Origin: CAVQJU01 sp963754955
GTDB lineage: Bacteria; Acidobacteriota; Vicinamibacteria; Vicinamibacterales; CAVVIG01
Assembly: GCA_963754955.1 (NCBI GenBank)
Contig: CAVWHY010000006.1
Span: 1 to 64,000 of the forward strand
Reading direction: 5' to 3'
Length of the DNA: 64,000 nt
How positions within the stretch are numbered: the first letter of the stretch is position 1; every line of letters starts with the position of its first letter. Positions 46,251 through 55,125 of the stretch are shown here, piece by piece. Under the pieces are notes generated by a model, which had not been told where the DNA came from, did not search any database, and saw only the letters and a program-made list of their open reading frames with translations. A program made the translations under genes and the position numbers.

Positions 46251-49200
46251 ATGAACCTCTCGGAAATCTTCATCAGGCGGCCGATCGCCACCAGCCTGGT
46301 CATGCTGGGCATCGCGGTGTTCGGCATCGTCGCCTATCGCGCGCTGCCGGTCAGCGATCTCCCGAACGTCGACTTCCCGACGCTCAACGTCAACGCGGCT
46401 CTGCCGGGCAGCGATCCGGGCACCATGGCTTCCGCGGTGGCGAGTCCCCTCGAGCGCCAGTTCACCACGATCGCCGGCCTCGACGAGATGACCTCGTCCA
46501 GCCAGACCGGCGGCTCGAACGTCACGCTGCAGTTCGATCTCGCACGCAGCATCGACAGCGCCGCGGTCGACGTCCAGACGGCCATCGCGGCCGTGATGCC
46601 CCTGCTGCCGGCCGGCATGCCGGCGCCCCCGTCGTTCCGGAAGTTCAACCCGGCCGACCAGCCGATCATGTTTCTCGGTCTGACCTCGGACACGCTGCCG
46701 ATGTACGTGCTCGACGACTACGCCGAAACGATGATCGCGCCGCGCATTTCGATGGTCAGCGGCGTGTCGCAGGTGCAGGTGCAGGGCGCGCAGAAGTACG
46801 CGGTCCGCGTCCAGGTGGACCCGCAGAAGCTGCAGTCGGAGAAGGTCGGCCTGAACGAAGTGAACGCCGCGCTGCAGAACTGGAACGTCAACCTGCCGAC
46901 GGGCACAGCTGTTCGGCCCCGACGAGACGTTCAACATCCAGGCGAGCGGGCAGCTGATGAATGCGGACGCGTTCCGCCCGCTCGTGGTCGCGTATCGAAA
47001 CGGTGCTCCGCTGCGGCTGTCGCAGGTGGCGAACGTCGTCAACAGCGTGGAAGACAACAAGAACGCGTCGTGGCTGCTACTCGGCCAACCGGTCGCAGCG
47101 ATCGATCAGCCTGTCCGTCATGCGGCAGCCCGGCAGCAACACCATTGAAATCACGGACGCGATCCGCGGGCTGCTGCCGAAATTCCGCGCCGATCTCCCG
47201 CCGTCGGTGCACCTCGCCGTGCGGGGCGACCGTTCGCGGAACATCCGCGAAGCCTTCACCGACATCCAGGTGACGATGGTCGCCACGCTCGTGCTGGTCG
47301 TGGCGGTGATCTTCCTCTTCCTGCACAACGGATCGGCCACCCTGATTCCGGCGCTCGCGCTGCCGTTCTCCATCCTCGGAACGTTCGCGGTGATGCAGGT
47401 CATGGGGTTCACGCTCGACAATCTCTCGATGATGGCGCTGATCCTGTCGATTGGTTTCGTGGTCGACGACGCGATCGTGATGCTCGAGAACATCGTGCGG
47501 CACATGGAGCTCGGCGAGTCGCCGCTTGCGGCATCGCTTGCCGGATCGAAGGAAATCGGCTTCACGATTGTCTCGATGACCGTGTCGCTTGCCGCCGTGT
47601 TCATTCCCATCCTGTTCATGAGCGGCATCCTGGGACGGCTCTTCAGGGAATTCGCCGTGACCATCACCGCCGCGATTCTGATCTCCGGCATCGTGTCGGT
47701 GACGTTGACGCCGATGCTGTGCAGCCGCTTCCTGCGTGTGAACGCCCTCCACGCGAGGGGCCGGTTCGCCCGCTTCCTGGAGCGGGTGTTCAACCTCACG
47801 TACCGGGCCTACGAGCGCAGCCTGCGCCTCACGTTGCGGCACCGGCCCGCCATGCTCCTCGTCTTCGCCGCCGTGCTGGCGGCCACCGTGCGGATGTTCG
47901 TCATCGTCCCGAAAGGCTTCATCCCGGATCAGGACAACGACTCGATGAACATCAACCTGCGCGCCGCACAGGGGACGTCGTACTTCGAGATGGTGAAGAA
48001 CGCCAGGCAGGTCGCCGAGATCGTGAGCCGGAATCCCAACGTCGACACGTTCTTCGTGAGCACAGGCGGAGGAACGAGCGCGATGAACACCGCCCGGCTC
48101 AACATCCAGCTGAAGCCCCGGCGGACGCGTCAGTTGACGTCCGCGCAGATTGCACAGCAGCTCCGGCCGCAGCTGTCCCGTTTCCCGGGGTTTCAGGCCT
48201 TCGTGAACCTGCCGCCCGCAATCCAGATTGGCGGGCGCATGGCCAACAGCAGCTACACGCTGACGGTCGAGAGCGCGGACTCCGCGAACCTCTTTCACTG
48301 GGCGTCGCGCCTGGAGCGGGAAATCGCCAGGCTGCCCGAGCTGCAGGACGTGTCCGACGACATGGAAGTGAAGAGTCCGCGCGTGGACCTGGTGGTCGAC
48401 CGGGACGCCGCGGCGGCCGTGGGCGTCAACGTGAGCGATATCGAGAACACGCTCTACGACGGATACGGGCCTCAGTGGGCGACCACGATTTACGGATCCA
48501 AGGCGCAGTACAAGGTGCTCCTGGAGCTCGATCCGAAGGACCAGGAGCAGACGGACGCGTTGAAAAAGATCTCCTTCAAGTCAGCATCCGGGGTGCTCGT
48601 TCCGCTGGAATCCGTTGTCTCGTTCGACGAAACGGTGGGGCCGCAGACCGTCAACCATGCGGGTCAGCTCCCGGCCGTGACGATCTCGTTCGCCCTTCGC
48701 CCGGGCGTTGCGCTCGGCGCGGCGGTCGAGCACATTCAGCGCGTCTCGTCGGGCCTGCTGCCGCCGACGGTGACAACGAACTTCCAGGGCTCTGCCAAGG
48801 TGTTTCAGGCCTCGCTCCAGAACCTCGGCCTGCTCCTCGTGATCGCGATCGGCGTTGTCTACATCGTGCTCGGAATGCTCTACGAGAGCTATATCCACCC
48901 GTTGACGATCCTGTCGGGCCTGCCGTCGGCCGGCCTCGGCGCACTCGTGACGCTGTGGCTCTTCGGCAACGAGCTGAACATCTATTCCTTCGTGGGGCTC
49001 GTGATGCTCGTCGGGATTGTGAAGAAGAACGCCATCATGCAGATCGATTTCGCGCTCGACGCCGAGCGGCACCACGGCAAGGCGCCGGCCGACGCGATAT
49101 ACGAAGGCTGCCTGATTCGCTTCAGGCCCATAATGATGACGACGCTGGCGGCGCTCCTGGGCTCGGTGCCCATCGCACTCGGCTTTGGCGCCGGCGGCGA

Positions 49201-49363
49201 GGCGCGGCGTCCTCTCGGTCTGGCTGTCGTGGGAGGGCTGGTCGTGTCGCAGCTCATTACGCTCTACCTGACGCCCGTCGTGTATACCTATATGGCGTCG
49301 CTCACACGCAGACGGAGAGTGCCGGCTATGCTCACGCTGCAGCCCACCGTCTCGCCGGAATGA
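46251..49363 (+). CDS. RND efflux permease, HAE-1/MdtBC-like (frame-interrupted twice)
   Basis: A proton-driven multidrug efflux permease of about 1036 residues. The N-terminus (FIRRPIATSLVMLGIAVFGI) and helix 4 with VVDDAIVMLENIVRH are classical; Asp-Asp in that helix forms the proton relay. The second half begins LRLTLRHRPAML and ends in LTLYLTPVVYTYM-like sequence. The frame moves +1 near 46910 (extra G in CACAGCTGTT) and +1 mod 3 near 47077 (about four extra bases after NASW). No membrane-fusion or outer-membrane partner is adjacent, so it must use ones encoded elsewhere. Confidence 0.9.
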
Positions 49364-50910
49364 TGAAACCCGGAGCGTTGCACGGTGCGGTGGTGGGCGC
49401 GATGCTCACCGCCGTGTTCGTGGCCGTGTCGTTCCTGGGCTGGACCGCCGCCGGACTGCCGTTCCTGCCGTTCGATCTCTTCGACTGGATCGCCCGCATC
49501 CTCCCCGGTTCGCTCGTCACCGCCGGCATCGAGTCCACGGTCGCGATCAGCCGCGCCCTCGGCGCGTCGAGCCTCGGCGCCGTCGCGAAGTCCGTGGAGC
49601 AGGCCGAGGCGATTGGCGGCGTGCTAATCGCCGGAGCCGCCGGCGGCGCGCTGCTGTTCGCGCTGCTCCGGTTCCCGAGCGAACCCGCCCTGCTGCTCAG
49701 CGCAATTCTCGGCGGGATTCTGGGCGGCATCGCCCTGATCGTCGAGCACCAGCTGGACCGAATCGCGACGGGGCCGCCGCTGAGCGGACCCTGGGTGTTT
49801 GCCACGGTGCTCGCGTGGAGCCTCGCGTTCGGGTGGGCCCACGATCAGCTGTCGGGTGTCGCAAGCGGCGCTCTCGAAAGCCAACCGGCCGGCGCGCGCG
49901 AGGGCCGCCGCCGATTCCTCCTGCAGCTCGGGGGCTCTGCCTTCGTCACGACGGTGGCCTCGACGGCCGCAGGCGTCCTGTTCTTCGGGCGCACCGACAG
50001 CCTGACAGGCACGCGCTGGTCCGACACGCACGCGCTGCCGAATGCGGATGCCGCGGTCACGCCGCTCGCGGGCACGCGCCCGGAGTTCACGCCGCTCGAC
50101 CTCCACTACCGCGTCGACACGAACACGCGCGCGCCGCGGATCGATCTCGAGCGCTGGCGGCTGCGAGTCGGCGGGATGGTCCAGCGTCCACTCGCATTTA
50201 CGCTGGACGAACTGCGGCAGTACGAACCGGTGCACGAGTTCGCGACGCTGTCGTGCATCTCGAACCCGCCTGGCGGCGACTTGATCAGCACCACGCGGTG
50301 GACAGGCGTGAGCCTGAAACGCCTGCTGCAGGCGCTCATCCTGGATCCCGCCGCCACACATCTGCGCGTGATCTCGGCAGACGGCTTCTTCGAGACGGTG
50401 TCGATCGCGGCCATCCGCGGCGACGAGCGCATCATGCTTGCCTACGCCTGGGACGGCGTGCCGCTGCCGCTCGAACACGGGTTCCCGCTGCGCCTGTACG
50501 TGCCGGACCTGTACGGCATGAAACAGCCGAAATGGATTGTGTCCGTGGAGGCGGTGGACCGCTGGCAGCCGGGATACTGGGTCACGCGCGGCTGGGACCG
50601 CGAGGGGAAGGTGGCGGTCGCCTCGGCCATCGACGCGGTTCAACCCGCCGCTGCTGCCGGCGTCGTCGAGCTCGGCGGCATCGCCTTCGCCGGCTCACGC
50701 GGCGTATCGAGAGTCGAGGTCCGGGTGGACGAGGGCGACTGGCAGCCGGCCGTTCTGCGCGATCCGCTGTCGCGCTTGACGTGGGTGCTCTGGCGCGCCA
50801 GGCTCACGACCGCTCCTGGTGAGCATACATTCGCCGTCCGCGCCTACGACGCCGCCGGGCGGCGGCAGGACAAGGACTTCCATACGCAGAGGTTAGAGGT
50901 TAGAGGTTAG
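49360..50910 (+). CDS. Membrane-anchored sulfite oxidase-like molybdopterin protein
   Basis: A 516-residue protein. Residues 1-160 hold about four transmembrane helices (LTAVFVAVSFLGWTAAGLPF; GVLIAGAAGGALLFALL; LLLSAILGGILGGIALIV). A second, Tat-like segment then appears inside the chain at about residue 178: GRRRFLLQLGGSAFVTTVAS. The oxidoreductase domain follows, with the molybdenum-ligand Cys in FATLSCISNPPGG and RGDERIMLAYAWDGVPLP; the C-terminal beta-sandwich (VEVRVDEGDWQPA) is the sulfite-oxidase dimerisation type. It overlaps the RND stop (ATGA). Its last six residues and TAG stop are encoded by a GAGGTTA repeat array. Confidence 0.87.
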   Translation: MMKPGALHGAVVGAMLTAVFVAVSFLGWTAAGLPFLPFDLFDWIARILPGSLVTAGIESTVAISRALGASSLGAVAKSVEQAEAIGGVLIAGAAGGALLFALLRFPSEPALLLSAILGGILGGIALIVEHQLDRIATGPPLSGPWVFATVLAWSLAFGWAHDQLSGVASGALESQPAGAREGRRRFLLQLGGSAFVTTVASTAAGVLFFGRTDSLTGTRWSDTHALPNADAAVTPLAGTRPEFTPLDLHYRVDTNTRAPRIDLERWRLRVGGMVQRPLAFTLDELRQYEPVHEFATLSCISNPPGGDLISTTRWTGVSLKRLLQALILDPAATHLRVISADGFFETVSIAAIRGDERIMLAYAWDGVPLPLEHGFPLRLYVPDLYGMKQPKWIVSVEAVDRWQPGYWVTRGWDREGKVAVASAIDAVQPAAAAGVVELGGIAFAGSRGVSRVEVRVDEGDWQPAVLRDPLSRLTWVLWRARLTTAPGEHTFAVRAYDAAGRRQDKDFHTQRLEVRG

Positions 50911-51066
50911 AGGTTAGGGGCTGGGGACTCGGGTCTCGCGGCTCGTGGCTCGTGGCTCGTGGCTCGTGGCTGGGAGAGGAGTCCTCTCCAGGTCCTGCCC
51001 TCAGCCCCCGTCCCGAAATCCCAGCCCCAGCCCCAAGTCCGCTGTCCCCACTCCCCAGCCCCCAGA
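50888..51066. repeat. Composite heptamer repeat region (GAGGTTA, GGGGCTG, GGCTCGT families) with inverted halves
   Basis: In order: GAGGTTA units (50888-50918), GGGGCTGGGGACT, GGCTCGT units (about 50939-50982), then complementary CCCAGCC/CCCCAG-rich sequence to about 51066. The left GGGGCTGGGGACT and right AGTCC/CAGCCCCCAG stretches are opposed, so the region can fold back on itself. It uses the same families as 4010-4086 and 6054-6120. Confidence 0.8.
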
Positions 51067-51085
51067 GATCAGGTATTATCGCGCC

Positions 51086-52021
51086 ATGAAACGAATCACT
51101 TTTCTGGCAGCCCTCGTGACCGTCGGCTCCCTGTCGCTCGGCGTCGCGGCGTTCCAGCAGCCCCCGGCCGCGGCACCCCGCGTCGTTGAAGTCGAAAAGC
51201 TGCGCGACAACCTGTGGATGCTCAAGGGCGGCGGCGGCAACACCGCCGTCTTCGTGCGGACCGACGGCATCACCGTCGTCGACACGAAGAACCCCGGCTG
51301 GGGCCAGCCGATCCTCGACCAGATCAAGAAGCTCAGCGACAAGCCCATCACGACGATCATCAACACGCACACACATGGCGATCACGTGAGCGGCAACGTC
51401 GAGTTCCCCGCGTCAGTCGAAATCATCGTCCAGGAGAACACCAAGGCGAACATGCAGGAGATGCGGGGCGCCACCGGCATCGCGCAGCCGAACCCGCCGC
51501 CCCCGAACATCTTCAAGGCCAACAACGGCAAGGGCATGCCGACCAAGACGTTCAAAGACAAGATGACCGTCGGCAAAGGCCCCGACGAGGTGGATCTGTT
51601 CTACTTCGGCCGCGGCCACACCAACGGCGATGCGTGGGTCGTCTTCCCGGCGCTGCGCCTCGTGCACGCGGGCGACATCTTCTCCGGCAAGAACCTCCCG
51701 CTGCTCGACGCGAACAACGGCGGCAGCGGCGTGGCGATCGGCGACACGCTGAGCAAGGCCGCCAAAAGCCTGAAGAACATCGACACCATCATCACCGGCC
51801 ACAGCACGACGATGACGATGGCCGACCTGTCGGAGTACGCCGAGTTCAACAAGGACTTCATGAAGGAAGTCCAGGCCGGCAAGAAAGCCGGCAAGACCGC
51901 CGATGACATCGCCAACAGCTGGAAAATGCCCGAGAAGTACAAGGGCTACGCCGTGCCGACCGGAGCAGCGCTGGCACGGTTGAAGGCCAACGTGCAGATC
52001 GTCATGGACGAGACAAAATAA
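51086..52021 (+). CDS. Secreted MBL-fold metallohydrolase, second copy
   Basis: A 311-residue metallo-beta-lactamase-fold enzyme. It has a signal peptide (ITFLAALVTVGSLSLGVAAF), the zinc motif NTHTHGDHVSGNVEF (about residue 95), His in FYFGRGHTNGDAWV, Asp in HAGDIFSG and His in ITGHSTTMT. The C-terminal extension (ADDIANSWKMPEKYKGY) is typical of acidobacterial members. ATG 51086 is chosen because upstream codons are all repeat; TATTAT ends six bases before it, the leaderless pattern. Confidence 0.9.
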   Translation: MKRITFLAALVTVGSLSLGVAAFQQPPAAAPRVVEVEKLRDNLWMLKGGGGNTAVFVRTDGITVVDTKNPGWGQPILDQIKKLSDKPITTIINTHTHGDHVSGNVEFPASVEIIVQENTKANMQEMRGATGIAQPNPPPPNIFKANNGKGMPTKTFKDKMTVGKGPDEVDLFYFGRGHTNGDAWVVFPALRLVHAGDIFSGKNLPLLDANNGGSGVAIGDTLSKAAKSLKNIDTIITGHSTTMTMADLSEYAEFNKDFMKEVQAGKKAGKTADDIANSWKMPEKYKGYAVPTGAALARLKANVQIVMDETK

Positions 52022-53022
52022 GTGCATCCTCGGACAGTGCAGGCCGCGCTGCTCGTCAGCGCGGCCTTTTTTATTTCGCTCGACGCGCAAACGCCTGGCG
52101 TGGCGGAGCAGGTAACGCCGAAGGCCCGCGGCTATGTGGTTCCGCGAACGGCCTGGGGCGACCCCGACCTGAACGGCATCTGGCCGAGCATCGACATGGT
52201 CCGCGTGCCCGGTCCAGCGTCCGCCGCAGTACGGCACGCGCCTCTTCATGACGGCGGAGGAGCACGCCGCACTCGAGAAAAGGGAACAGGAACAGATTGT
52301 CCGGATGGCGGCTGACGGCGCCGGCGGTGCGACCGGCGCGCCGGGCCACTGGGTGGAGTGGGGCAAGACGCAGTTGCAGACATCCCTGCTGATCGACCCG
52401 CCGGACGGGCGGATGCCGCCGATGACGCCGGCGGGCCAGGCGCGCACGGCCGCGGCGCCGCAAAGGGACGTTGTTCGGCGCGCAGCTGGACAGCCCGGAC
52501 GATTTCTCGATGTGGGAGCGATGCATCTCGCGCGGCGCGCTCGGCTCGACGCTGCCTGTCCTCTACAACAGCGGCATCGACATCACGCAAGGGCCGGGGT
52601 TCCTGGCCATCCGGTACGAGATGATCCACGACTACCGGATCATCCCGGTGGGCAACCGTCCGCACTTGCCGTCGTCGATCAAGCAGTACATGGGCGATGC
52701 GCGCGGCCGTTTCGAAGGCGACACGCTCATTGTCGATACGACGAACTTCACCGAAAGGATTGGCGTCGGGTTGAGCGGCGGCGGCACGCCGAACAGCTAC
52801 GCGATGCGGCTGACCGAGCGGTTCACACGCGTGTCGAAGGACACGATTCGCTACGAAGCGACCGTCAACGATCCGGATACCTGGACGGCGCCGTGGACCG
52901 TCGCGTTCCCGCTGACGCGCATGCCGGACTACGGCATGTTCGAATACGCCTGCCACGAAGGCAACCACGGCCTCCGGAACGCCCTCAGCGGCTCACGCGC
53001 CGACGAACGGACTCACCCGTAG
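52022..53022 (+). CDS. Secreted protein of the acidobacterial paralogous family (frame-interrupted twice)
   Basis: The fourth family member in the window, about 332 residues: signal peptide, VVPRTAWGDPDLNGIWPS, TSLLIDPPDGRMPPMTP, FSMWERCISRG, YNSGIDITQGPGFLAIRYEM, FEGDTLIVDTTNF, LTERFTRVSKDTIRYEATV and EYACHEGNHGLRN. The frame moves +1 near 52210 and again near 52465; removing one base at each gives PGPAPPQYGTRLFMTAEEH and PKGTLFGAQLDSP. The start is GTG 52022, directly after the stop of the MBL gene. Its TAG stop is formed by a REP-like element. Confidence 0.75.
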
Positions 53023-53064
53023 CGTCCGCCTTCAGGCGGACGTCGGGCTGAAGCCGGATGCTAC
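53019..53064. repeat. Inverted pair of REP-like stem-loops between convergent genes
   Basis: GTAG-headed copies at 53019-53042 (plus) and about 53041-53064 (minus) form a BIME-like pair. The GTAG of each copy supplies the TAG stop of the gene on its side (53020-53022 and 53061-53063). Confidence 0.85.
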
Positions 53065-55079
53065 TTCTTCGGCAGTGCGAACGCCATGTACTGGGCTGGC
53101 CCGGGTGGCGCTTCGATGCCCGTGCCTTCCCGCGGCGCGAACAGCCCGCGTCCGCCGCCGACGCAGAAGATGATGTACTCGCGCCCGCCGGCTTCGTAGA
53201 CGGTCGGCACGCCTTCGACGGCGGCCGGGACGTCCATCGACCACAGCACCTTGCCGGTGTCCTGATCGTAGGCGCGTACCTTGCGGTCCGATGACGTGCC
53301 GACGAAGAGCAGGCCGCCGGCCGTCGCCGTGACACCGCCGCGCGGCGCGTAGCTGCCGGCCTCGGTCTTTCCGCCAGGCAGGCCCGGCATCTCGCCGTCC
53401 GGAACCTGCCAGATGATTTTTCCGGTGTTCAGGTCGTACGCGGTCAGCTGCGACCACGGCGATCCGATCGCCGACATGCCGTTGGCGTAGTTGTTCAAGA
53501 AGTCGTACGGCGAGTTGTACGCGACGAAGCCTGCCGGTGCGCCCGGGATGACCGCCGGCGACGGGGGAGCCGGCGGCGGACCGCCGCGCGCGGCGCCTTC
53601 AGGCCCGCCCGGCGCGGGTGCTGGCCCGCCGGCCGCGGCGCCTCCCCGTCCTCGTCCGGTCGGGGTTCCGGGCGGCACGATCGCCAGAAGTGTCGGCAGC
53701 TCCTTCGACACGATGAAGAACGTGCCCTTCGCGGGGTTGATCGCCGAGCTGCCCCAGTTCGCGCCGCCGTTGTGGCCGGGCATTTCGACCGATCCCTGCA
53801 TGCTCGGCGGCGTGAACACACCTTCGTTGCGCCACTTCTTCAGGTTCTCGCGCAGCGCGGATTGTTCCTCGGCCTTCAGATACGGGTTGATGTCCTTCTC
53901 GGTGAACGACTGCCGCGCGAACGGCGGCGGCAGCGTGGGAATCGGCTGCGTCGGCGACGTCACTTCTCCCGGCACGTCGGACTGCGGTACCGGCTTCTCT
54001 TCGATGGGCCACAGCGGTTTGCCCGTCACGCGGTCGAAGACGTACAGCCAGCCCTGCTTGGTGGCCTGGGCCAGGATGTCGACGTTCCGTCCGTTGTTGC
54101 GCACGGTGAGGATCTTCGGCGCCTGCGGGAAGTCGTAGTCCCACAGATCGTGGTGGACGGCCTGAAAGTGCCACAGGCGCTTGCCCGTGCGCGCGTCGAG
54201 CGCGACGATGCTGTTGCCGAAGAGGTTGTTGCCGATGCGGTTGCCGCCGTAGAAGTCGAATCGTGCCGTGCCGAACGGGATGTACGCGATGCCGCGCGCC
54301 TCGTCCACGGTCAGTTCGCTCCAGTTGTGTACGCCGCCGCCGCTCGCGAGCGCCGCTTCGGGCCACGTGTCGGCGCCGAACTCGCCCTTCTCGGGCACGC
54401 TGTGGAACGTCCAGACAAGCTTGCCGGTGCGCACGTCGTATGCGTGCGTGTCGCCAGGGTTGGAGATGTACTGCGCGCCGCCGGCCGGCAGCGAGATGAT
54501 GAGCAGGTTCTCGAAGACCCGTCCGGGGTTGCCGGTCTGCAGAGGCCTCAGGCTGGTGACGTCGCGATTGAGGCCGAGACGGACGTCGACGCGGCCTTTG
54601 TCGCCGAACGAGTCGATCGTCTTGCCCGTCGCGGCGTCAATGGCCGTCAGGAAGCCGGCGTTGAGGTAGAGCAGCCGGCGATCCTTGCGGTCGGCGCTCT
54701 CCCAGTAGTTCATGCCGCGGTCGCCGACGGCGCCCTGGTTCTCGTGCGTCCAGATTTCCCTGCCGGTGGCCGCGTCGAGCGCGACGACCGAGAGGTTCTT
54801 CGCGAGCACGTACATCACGCCGTCCACGACGATCGGGTTGAAGCGGTAGGTGCGCATGTCGCCGGTCGGAAACGTCCACGCGACCTCGAGCTTCGACACG
54901 TTCGACTTGTTGATCTGGTCGAGCGACGAGTACTGCGACGAATCGGACGCGCCCAAATACTGGCGCCACGTGTTGAACTTCGGCTTGCCGCGCTGCTGCG
55001 CCGCCGGGGCGACGGCGCACGCCAGCGCCACTCCCACAAGAACGCTTGCGGTGCCGATGATGTGGCGAGTTGTTGTCAT
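53061..55079 (-). CDS. Periplasmic PQQ-dependent dehydrogenase-like beta-propeller protein
   Basis: A 672-residue quinoprotein of the glucose/alcohol dehydrogenase type. A signal peptide (GTASVLVGVALACAVAPA) is followed by propeller repeats with tryptophan-docking motifs such as LDAATGREIWTH, YDVRTGKLVWTFHSVP, VALDARTGKRLWHFQAVHHD and YDQDTGKVLWSMDVPAA. There is no CxxCH, so electrons must go to a separate cytochrome. A Gly/Pro/Ala-rich insert lies at about residues 470-515. The substrate is unknown. The stop codon TAG is from a REP-like pair. Confidence 0.92.
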   Translation of the reverse strand: MTTTRHIIGTASVLVGVALACAVAPAAQQRGKPKFNTWRQYLGASDSSQYSSLDQINKSNVSKLEVAWTFPTGDMRTYRFNPIVVDGVMYVLAKNLSVVALDAATGREIWTHENQGAVGDRGMNYWESADRKDRRLLYLNAGFLTAIDAATGKTIDSFGDKGRVDVRLGLNRDVTSLRPLQTGNPGRVFENLLIISLPAGGAQYISNPGDTHAYDVRTGKLVWTFHSVPEKGEFGADTWPEAALASGGGVHNWSELTVDEARGIAYIPFGTARFDFYGGNRIGNNLFGNSIVALDARTGKRLWHFQAVHHDLWDYDFPQAPKILTVRNNGRNVDILAQATKQGWLYVFDRVTGKPLWPIEEKPVPQSDVPGEVTSPTQPIPTLPPPFARQSFTEKDINPYLKAEEQSALRENLKKWRNEGVFTPPSMQGSVEMPGHNGGANWGSSAINPAKGTFFIVSKELPTLLAIVPPGTPTGRGRGGAAAGGPAPAPGGPEGAARGGPPPAPPSPAVIPGAPAGFVAYNSPYDFLNNYANGMSAIGSPWSQLTAYDLNTGKIIWQVPDGEMPGLPGGKTEAGSYAPRGGVTATAGGLLFVGTSSDRKVRAYDQDTGKVLWSMDVPAAVEGVPTVYEAGGREYIIFCVGGGRGLFAPREGTGIEAPPGPAQYMAFALPKK

Positions 55080-55125
55080 AAGGAAATGTCTCTCGACCGG
55101 CCGGCCGATTATATCCCGGACCTCG

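Noticed and set aside
47719..49359. Arg-rich long frame overlapping the RND permease
   Set aside because: It is an alternative frame of the permease; real coding in that frame starts only at ATG 49360.
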